Below, one piece after another: positions 56,972 through 64,000 of a DNA stretch of 64,000 bases. Made by a program: the position numbers and the translations under genes. Within the stretch, counting starts at the first letter, position 1. The number at the start of each line of letters is the position of its first letter. The stretch lies in the NCBI GenBank assembly GCA_015680685.1, contig MNCI01034697.1, positions 904,653-968,652 on the forward strand. The letters run 5' to 3'. The notes beneath the pieces were generated by a model, which saw only the letters and a program-made list of their open reading frames with translations, was not told the DNA's origin and did not search any database. This DNA is from Gnetum montanum (lineage: Eukaryota > Streptophyta > Gnetopsida > Gnetales > Gnetaceae).

Positions 56972-58160
56972 ATGCTAATTCCATGTATTGAAGCAGAGGC
57001 CAAGAGGGAGTTTGAGCTCATACATAAGAGTGGGAAGGAGTACATCCCTTCCCCATGTGACCAAATTCTCCTTAACAACATCTATGTTAGCATTCTAGCC
57101 CAATTGATTTCCATGGAAGAGGAAGATGATAAGCATAGCACTGAGGAACAACAGGAAGAGGAGGATGAATTTAAGGTAGAATCTAAGCTTGAAAACATCC
57201 TAGGAGGGCTATTCCAACAAACATCCCCCAAGGTCATAGCACCTTCCTCTAATGCTTCTGTTTTCTCCATGAGCATGATGCCACCATCTTCCACTTCTTC
57301 CTACCCTACTACGGTGGATCCCATGTCGGTTATAGCCACACATCAAACTCAACCAATGCCATAAACAACAAAATATAACATATCAATGCCATTTTCAACA
57401 TATTATTGATATATAAAATCATCGATGGTGGTTTTTACCACCATAAATCTGCTAATTACTCACGTGGGTTCCACCATGGAACCCTAAGCAACACAAGGGT
57501 CATACATCGCATTTTTCCCATTTGTGCCTCAAGTACTAGTACGAACATCCTTTTCTTTGTTTGGTCCACAAGCTACAACCATAATGCAACCTCTTCCTTC
57601 TATCATGCAACCCAGAGCTAGGCCAAAAGCCTCACAACAGATGTCACAACCATATGTGCAAAGTCCACAACCTATGGAACCACCGCAATGATGGATCAAG
57701 CCTTTCAAATGATCCAAGACCCAATAGAGGAGTTGAAAAGGTTTAAAGCCTCTACCACACAAACTTTTAAGATTATGGTTTATTACCAAGACAATCCAAT
57801 AAGTTTTATAGTCCCACCCTTGACACTTCATCATGGTGTTCCTATTCCCCAATTTAGCAAATATAATGAAGAAGGTAATCCTAATGCTCATCTTATTACC
57901 TTTCGATTTGAATGTTTACTCTTGTAGCCATGGTCTCATACCATCATGAGGATTTTTCCTATGTCTTTGACTAGGAAAGCACTTGATTAGTATCATGCAT
58001 TACCTAGGGGGTTCACATCCTCTTTAGAGGACTTAGTAGCCCAATTTTTCAATCACTTTAAGTATAACTTGAAGCTTGATACAACACTTGACCAACTCAC
58101 GAAGGTTAAGTAGGGGTCCTTAAAATCCATATAGAAGTTCATCCAGTGATGGAATGAACT
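56972..58160 (+). pseudogene. gag of a second Ty3/gypsy type (element G), degraded
   Basis: An open piece 56972-57364 (130 codons) with an acidic tract (EEEDDKHSTEEQQEEEDE) is followed by a shifted segment and by the capsid domain from about 57688: VPIPQFSKYNEEGNPNAHLI, then M-S-L-T-R-K-A-L-D, H-A-L-P-R-G-F-T-S, E-D-L-V-A-Q-F-F-N-H-F-K-Y-N. These are the landmarks of the common plant retrotransposon gag domain (P-x-F-x-x-Y-x-G-x-G-x-P...). It differs clearly from the gag of A-E. Stops and shifts are present. No LTR could be assigned. Confidence 0.8.
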
Positions 58161-58214
58161 ACTTAATGAAATATTAGAGCCTATAGCCAAAGCTACAACC
58201 TACAACCACCACAG

Positions 58215-58700
58215 CTCTTAAGCCCTTCAATGGATCAAGAGTTGCCATCAAGGGATCTATGTCCTTGGATTTTGTAGTCGAGGAGTAATTCCCAAAAATT
58301 GCCAGTTTCTTGGTGGTGGAAGAGATAACAAGATTCAACTTGATTGTGGGAAGATCTTGGTTACCTCAATTACAAGTTGTGTTCTTTTCCATCCATTAAG
58401 ATATCCACCTCCCTTATGAGGAAGGTGAAATCATCATTCATGGTGATAATGTGGTTCCCCTAGCTATCAATAACATAGACATAGAGTAAGGGTTCAAAGT
58501 GGAGGTTTAAGAAGAAGCTCCTAGCCATGAAGAGCAAAAACCCAAGAAAGCTAGTGATGACAGTGATAAACAATGGGATACATTATGGGATGAACTTCCT
58601 TTTAACATTGTAAGCGAAGGGGATGGTGAATATAAGCTTGTATAGAGTAGGTTGTACTTTCTTCCTAATCTTTCAAAGATTAGGAGGAGTTTGCACAAGT
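58215..58700 (+). pseudogene. Protease C-terminal part of element G, joined to gag
   Basis: The frame reads L-K-P-F-N-G-S-R-V-A-I-K-G-S, then FLVVEEITRFNLIVGRSWLP, then Y-E-E-G-E-I-I-I-H-G-D. This is the second half of a retropepsin of the type with I-L-G-R-P-W. The active-site Asp motif and the gag nucleocapsid are missing between this and the capsid part, so a deletion joined the two. An acidic segment and a stop follow. No RT or integrase is seen downstream. Confidence 0.65.
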
Positions 58701-58954
58701 GAAGTTTACCTTAACCTTCCCATGCATCTATGACTAGATGCACTAATAGCCATGTAGCCTTACTTTTCTTTTGTAGTTTATTATATCCTTTTATGCATTT
58801 TTTGTTTTATTCTTTATGCACATAGCCTATGCATGTAGCCTAAGTTCATTTGCATATTTACATATTTGCTACAGCCTTTCTTTATTTTTGCTTATGTTAT
58901 AAACATAAAAAAAGCCTTATAAATATACGTCTCTTTCATACCCCATTTGCTAAG

Positions 58955-59100
58955 ATTAAATTGACATTACCATCTACTAAGATGTTAAACTAACACTATG
59001 GTATGCTAAGACCTTAAATTGACATTACCATCTACTAAGATGTTAAACTAACACTATGGTCTTCTAAGACCTTAAATTGGCATTATGGCCTGCCATGGCA
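58955..59100 (+). repeat. 58-bp tandem repeat, about 2.5 copies
   Basis: The word AAATTGACATTACCATCTAC starts at 58958 and again 58 bases later, with a third, diverged start near 59074. It is downstream of the element G protease. Confidence 0.9.
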
Positions 59101-59135
59101 TTAAACTAGCAATGTAGCCACAATCATGCAATATA

Positions 59136-59461
59136 ACTTGTGCCTGTGATGGCTTAAAACTAGTAAACATCTTGTTTATTATTATACTTCTTTTTGTTGA
59201 TTAGTCATTTAATGTTATAACCAAAATGTCAACATAGCTTTTATAAATTTTTACAATATTTACAACATTTACTATAGCCAAAAATAATACCAAAATTTAA
59301 ATTTAAAGTTAAAATATCCATAACATACATAGCCACGACCACAATGTGTGGCAAGAATGTCAAAGAATAAGAACCATCCACAACATAGTCTTGGCTAATC
59401 ATAGCCATTAACATAAAAACAAAAACAAATAGCCAAAAAGATAAACTAAAGGAGGTTATTG
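59136..59461. other. AT-rich stretch, no gene seen
   Basis: Between the 58-bp repeat and the decayed minus-strand gene. The word ATAGCC and its relatives recur here and further right, suggesting that this stretch and the next region belong to one repeat. Confidence 0.4.
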
Positions 59462-61957
59462 AGTGGCATCTAGAGTAGGAAGTGGTGGGTCATTCCCACC
59501 CTCATTGCTAGGGCTACCAATGTCTCCTGAGGCCTAGACTGCAACAACATATAGCTAGTTAGTAACACATAGTCAAAATCATGATCTAGGACAAAAGCTA
59601 AAACATAAAATATATCAAACCTATGGATATTTTGGCTCCATTACTTCTGGGGGGTAGATGGGCAAGACCTTCCTCTAAATGATGGAGGATCTAGTCCTTC
59701 ATCATGTTGACCCAGTCAACATCCCCAAGATTAATGCCAAAGAGAATGTTGGTCTTGTCTATAGGAGTCCAAGTAGGAGGCTCCTAGGTAGCAGCAATTG
59801 TAGAGGTTTCACTTGTAGCAGTGGTAATTTGAAGAGTAGGGGATTAGTCCACATTGAGAGTACTTTAAAAAAGTTGATAAGCACTGTCCACCTGGATCCT
59901 CTAGATGAATAACTCTTTCTTGTGCTATTCAATCAACTCCTTATTTAACCACTTTAGGTAGGCCCCATGATCTACCTTGTACAATTGCATGTGGGCCTTT
60001 TATGTATTACCCCAGTCTAGGACCCAAGCATAGTAATCCTTCCAATTCTCAACCTTCTGCAAGATGAGGTCCATATGCATATGTTGTTCCACCATTTCTT
60101 GTAGGATTACTACTTTGTCTTAAATGAAATTCTAGTAGTGGGTCCATGTGATCTTCTTAGTCCATAATTCCCCTAAGTTAGTCACTTGGGCTTTCACAAA
60201 GGCCTTACGATCTTAGAGATCTCTAATTGTATCCTCTTGCCTTTGAGGCTTTTTCGTTAAGGCCACAACTTCCCCCCATAGGAATTTCTTGGAACCTCTT
60301 TAGCTCCCATAAAGTTCTTACACATGATATTGCTAAATTAGTAGTAGTCTCGTACAACTTCACAAGTATACTAGACACATCAGAGGGAAGCTTAGGCAAG
60401 GATTTTATCTTCATGTTTCTACTAAGGTCCCACTCCATAGAAGGCACTACACAAGCATAAAATACAACCATAAAACATAATGCATAACCTAAGATAGCCA
60501 TAATGTAAGCAAAGACTATGATTAAAGCACATAAAACAAAATCCTTACCTATCTCAGGTGCAACCTGATGCAATCGATCGATGATATCATTAGCCATCCC
60601 ATGCATGAACTCCAATTTAATTAGAGTCTCTACCCATGGTTTCACATGAAACTTAGGGATGGGAGTTTGTATCGGTGGCTCAAGAACTACTGTAAGCATA
60701 ATAATCATTGAAAGGTTAGGATGACAATGAAAGATATACAATGAGATATAACAAAAATATTAAGGAATAGGCATACCTAGCTCCTCCTCCTCTTCCTCCT
60801 CTAGGATGATGATGAGAGAGGTACCTAGTACTACCTCACCAAACAAGGCATCTAGATCATCTATACCTATGTCAGCAAATCCTTCAATCATAGGTTCCTT
60901 TAGGAGTGCCTCTTTTGCATACCTTTGTTCTACCTCTGAAGTAGCTTGGGCTATCATAGCCTAACGCTTGTCTACAACCATAGCACATAGAAAATTGGTT
61001 AACACATGAAAATAGAGGGTAGCCATAAACTTTAAATCATGAAATAGCCAAATTTAAACAAAACATAACTACAATTCCTTGCTATGATGGCCTAAGCTTA
61101 AACTTAAGCTTCTTCAGGGAAGGTTGGTTTGATGCTCTGGGTGCCTCCTCTATAGGCCTCTTGAGTTTCTCTCTAGCTATCCCTTTGACCTTCATACATC
61201 ATCATCTAGCATCCTGGACACTAACAAGAAATGTGAGAGGCTCATTGTCATCAGTACTATTAGGAGACTCATAGTGCCTGACATCGAGATTCTTAGTGAT
61301 GATGGATAATGTATCATCCATCCCCGATGGTGGGTTCTGGGCTTACAATGTTGGATAAATGTGCCTTATCTAAGGCCTAGAAAGTTGGCTTGGGTCTTGG
61401 GAAACCCGTCATCCATTCTTGAACACCACCAAAAACTCCACAAACCTCTTCAAATAACCTGCAAAAAATGCAAAGTGCATATAGATTATCATAGAGGTAA
61501 TAGCACGAAGTTTAAGGATCTCGTTCTAAAGCATAGTAGCCAAAGTAGCTACCTAATCAAATCTGATGTCCTCCATTAGGACCTTCTTAAAGGTCCATCC
61601 TTGTGCTAGGTCGATTACCTCCTTTTGCAATAGTAGTTTGGGAAATGCATAAGACCTAAATAAAGGATATGATTCCTTTGCATCAAGGTTCATGAAGCTA
61701 TCCATCAGAATTCCAAAGTGCCCCATGTTAACACTAAGCTACTTTAGAACTTCATCATGATGACTCAATTCCCTTACTATCCTAGTAGGAACCTTTGCCT
61801 TGTTAGCAAGGACACCAAACAAGTTGTGAAAGAGGCTTGCACCTACATCCATTCTCACCTTCACACATTAGATGATGATGCTAAAACGATTGATCTTCTC
61901 ATCAAAGTAGTCAATGACATGCAACATATCTATAGTAGGAATGAAAGGAATGGGTGT
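59462..61957 (-). pseudogene. Decayed multi-exon coding region with short introns, product unknown
   Basis: On the minus strand, coding-like stretches are separated by introns with GT-AG ends: 61552-61459 (94 bases, ends TTTTTTGCAG), 60776-60690 (87, ends ATGCTTACAG), 60548-60447 (102, starts GTAAGG, ends CTTGTGTAG) and 59620-59539 (82, ends TGTTGCAG); an acceptor at 60972 belongs to a fifth with unclear donor near 61105. Exon wording includes VGASLFHNLFGVLANKAKVP, QKEVIDLAQGWTFKKVL, IDDLDALFGEVVLG followed by a Glu run, and IKLEFMHGMANDIIDRLHQV. Several TAA/TAG stops interrupt the exons. The 5' end is cut by element E at 61958. I do not recognise the family; it may be an antisense ORF carried by element G or a decayed host gene. 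Confidence 0.55.
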
Positions 61958-62361
61958 TGATGAGTGGCGAGGTACCCCTACACTCAACCATACGAATACG
62001 AGCATGCACGCGCGATCCGGTCGAACTTCGCAGACTAAATGCCTTAACGCCACAAGAAACACTTGGGGTTAATCGTTCGTTGTCTTCCCAGGCTTGCTTG
62101 TAGGTGTCACAGTGTATGGTTAAGCAAGTCTGAGGTATATGATTTTTTTGGTATTTTTCAGTTTATCTCCTAAGCTATGAGGGAAAGGGTTGAGAAACTA
62201 ACTAACTCTAACTAATGTCCTAAGTCTAAATTAACTAGCGTCAGCATCCGTTCCCACTTACCGGACACACCCTGAACTATGCAACTGTGGCTACCAAACG
62301 CTAATCGTTACTGGGATCACCACACGTAACGCAAGTGCTCGAAGTGGTCGTACTGAGGCAC

Positions 62362-62670
62362 CTATTTAGCTTAAGTGTGATAAGTAGCCGATTCCTTGGC
62401 TAGTCGTACACATCCGTGGATGCTCGTAACTAAGTCGTACTTATCACACGTTCTAGCCTAGCGATGGGCAGCCGATTCCTTAACTAGCTGTACACATTGG
62501 ACTACCACTGGGATTACCAAGCGCAGATCCTGGAATACACTACTAGGTTACCAAGCAGCCGATGCTCGTAGTTAAGTCGTACTCACGCGTTGCGACGAGC
62601 AGCCGATTCCTTGATTAGCCGTACACATGCGTAGATGCTCGTAATCAAGTCGTACTCGTGCGCACTAGGA
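62362..62670 (-). repeat. Repeat expansion inside the LTR of element E
   Basis: Three copies each of GCCGATTCCTT (62388, 62471, 62600) and GATGCTCGTA (62418, 62561, 62632), the latter followed by RYYAAGTCGTACT. Fragments of the neighbouring LTR (ACTGGGATTACCAAGC) are mixed in. The stretch is absent from the LTRs of D and from the solo LTR. Units are irregular, 85-145 bases. Confidence 0.88.
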
Positions 62671-62929
62671 AAGCAATAAATAACAATGAAATAAAACCAT
62701 GTACTGCAAGGTTTATCCAATCAAGTTCGTCTTTATTGCCGTACAAAACTTGTGTTCAGGTTACAAAGTTACTCGAATAAAGAGTCGTTCACTCTAGGAC
62801 TCCTACTGCGGGCACATGGGAAAAATTCTAACTCTGGAGTGATCAATCTGCCAGAGCTTCGCTACTTCTAGCCAGGATTGGGAAATGAAGGGAGTGCCAC
62901 CTCTTATTTATAGATATGGTGGCGGACCA

Positions 62930-63055
62930 TGATATCGCATACGCGATATCGCTGGAAAAGACACGATATCGCGTACGTGATATCGCATGGGATGCGATAT
63001 CGCGGCGGCCGCGATATCACGTACACGATATCACGTACGCGATATCGCGGCACTA
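62930..63055 (-). repeat. GATATC palindrome array in U3 of element E
   Basis: Eight GATATC cores in about 125 bases, in settings such as ACGATATCGCG, ACGTGATATCGC and CGCGATATCACGTAC, the highest number of any LTR here. Confidence 0.92.
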
Positions 63056-63196
63056 TGCATGTTGCGTCTCATCATACCCCCATGACTAAATGAAAACTCG
63101 TCCTCGAGTTCCTTACAATGATATCAAGTAGGTATGGGATTATTGAGGGGAATGGAACTAATGTGATGACATGTGAACGGGTCTTTATTATAAGAC

Positions 63197-63451
63197 TTGA
63201 CAAAACCTGGTGTTCATGACAACAAGGGTGAACACCTTATTACAATGACATTAGGCCACATTTGGCAGCTGAGAGAAAAGAGGAGAGAGAATAGAAGAGA
63301 AGAAGAGAGAAGAGTCTTGCTACTGCCAATGCCTAGATTGCGCCTTTCGTTGTTAATCCGTAAGCGCATTATCAATTCCGCTCCTTGCATAGCTGTTTCA
63401 GCGCTGCTTCATTCCAAGTGTTTGCTCCAGATCCATTCCGTTGTTGTATGA
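63197..63451 (+). CDS. Antisense ORF in the 3' region of element E, unknown product
   Basis: An 84-codon frame opposite to E. MTKPGVHDNKGEHLITMTLG, a basic/acidic run and LLPMPRLRLSLLIRKRIINS match the antisense frame of D closely, including an in-frame length difference in the charged run. A one-base deletion near the end, relative to D, ends the frame early. The sense frame here carries that deletion and a stop, so the antisense frame is the better preserved one. No domain is recognised. Confidence 0.4.
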   Translation: MTKPGVHDNKGEHLITMTLGHIWQLREKRRENRREEERRVLLLPMPRLRLSLLIRKRIINSAPCIAVSALLHSKCLLQIHSVVV

Positions 63452-64000
63452 TTGCCATCTGCGCACACAACACAATGATATATTAGCAAGGGTAATTGAA
63501 TCATTAAGTAAATAATACCTTGCTTCGGTTTAGGTTCATTGGCTAGGTTGTGGTATGGCTGATATGGATCTGGGAAAATGTTACAGATGAGTATCGAAGA
63601 TGTAGGGGTTAGGAAGAGAAATGAGAAAAATCAGGGCGTAGGAGAAAAATCGAAAAAGCAGGCCCCGTACCCCCATGACTAATCGCGAACCTCCAGGAGC
63701 GTTAGAATGAAGGAAGAAAAGGAGTAAGAAAGATAGGTAAAAAGGGACAACTATGGCATCAGTGAAGTGGATGTCAAGATGGAAATGAAAAAAAATAAAA
63801 TTAATTGCAAAAATGTTAAGGAAAAGAAGTTAACTAATGTTCCAAATAGGAATGTCAGTGGGTCCTCCCCAAAGCAAGCTCATGCCCTTAATGCCCTGAC
63901 AATCCCACATTCAAAGAGTCCGTAGGCTCTGGGAATGTCCTTTGGAACAAGAGTTAAAGTCTTAACCGGAAGAATTTACCAAAAAGAAAACAATGCATCA
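63452..64000 (-). other. 3' non-coding region of element E, continuing past the window
   Basis: Collinear with 32800-33270 of D. It contains a second polypurine-like motif on the minus strand (TTAGTCATGGGGGTACGG, near 63683-63666) and the AATGTCAGTGGGTCCTCCCC word shared with C (20483) and D. No gene is seen. Confidence 0.75.

Larger units (their letters stand above)
61958..63074 (-). repeat. 3' LTR of element E
   Basis: Plus-strand reading starts TGATGAGTGG and ends GTCTCATCA, 1117 bases. It matches the D family along most of its length but carries an additional repeat-containing stretch of about 300 bases (62362-62670). TATA box at 62913-62906, with eight GATATC palindromes (62930-63055) upstream. 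Confidence 0.93.
61958..64000 (-). mobile_element. Element E: D/C-type LTR element, minus strand, entering at its 3' end
   Basis: The 3' LTR occupies 61958-63074 and is followed by the polypurine tract (minus strand GTCATGGGGGTA) and about 0.9 kb of 3' non-coding region collinear with D and C. The rest, with any coding region and 5' LTR, is outside the window. GGTGT at 61953-61957 should be its target duplication, to be matched beyond the edge. Confidence 0.92.

Noticed and set aside
57529-57891. Minus-strand 120-codon frame rich in Cys and Gly
   Set aside because: It lies opposite the gag of element G, which has clear family wording on the plus strand.

Overview
The window looks like a piece of a very large, repeat-bloated land-plant nuclear genome. 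One intron-rich nuclear gene sits among roughly 57 kb of nested, decayed LTR retrotransposons, with SINE-like and LINE fragments; a gymnosperm is my guess, from the style of nesting, and is not proven. Two bases are unresolved (N), near 54359 and 55711. No rRNA, tRNA, CRISPR array or bacterial-type operon was seen.

Layout. Positions 1-2705 and 16237-16571 are two halves of an old plus-strand Ty3/gypsy pol region (here Z), split by plus-strand element A (2706-16236). Minus-strand element B (16577-41844, site duplication ACTAG) lies beyond. B was hit by minus-strand element C (18741-36118, duplication CATGT), and C by plus-strand element D (27326-34451, duplication GTTAT). B also carries a solo LTR of the D family (37194-38053, duplication ACATT). 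At the right edge, element E (61958 to beyond the window) is entered through its 3' LTR. A to E are relatives: LTR ends TGAT...ATCA, a TATAAATA box, a tRNA-Asp-like primer site where visible, repeated polypurine-tract-like motifs, and (A to D) a gag with an unusual CX2CX3HX3C knuckle. A and C keep reverse transcriptase and integrase remnants; B and D keep only gag and protease.

The only credible host gene is at 42874-49114, plus strand: about 21 exons for a full-length SMC-type ATPase of about 1236 residues (Walker A, coiled coil, hinge, coiled coil, LSGGQ signature, Walker B, H-loop). It does not match any one of the canonical plant SMC1-SMC6 signatures well and has an SMC4-like tail; it is the best candidate here for an undescribed system. 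One splice junction in the hinge does not keep frame with the obvious sites, so sequence error, alternative splicing or early decay must be considered.

Downstream of the gene are the 3' tail of an RTE-type LINE, a LTR-like block with a palindrome array, a second type of gag/protease relic (56972-58480), and a decayed multi-exon minus-strand coding region (59462-61957) with short GT-AG introns that I cannot identify. The most general repeat observation is that each LTR family carries its own variable-copy array of short, mostly palindromic motifs just upstream of the TATA box.
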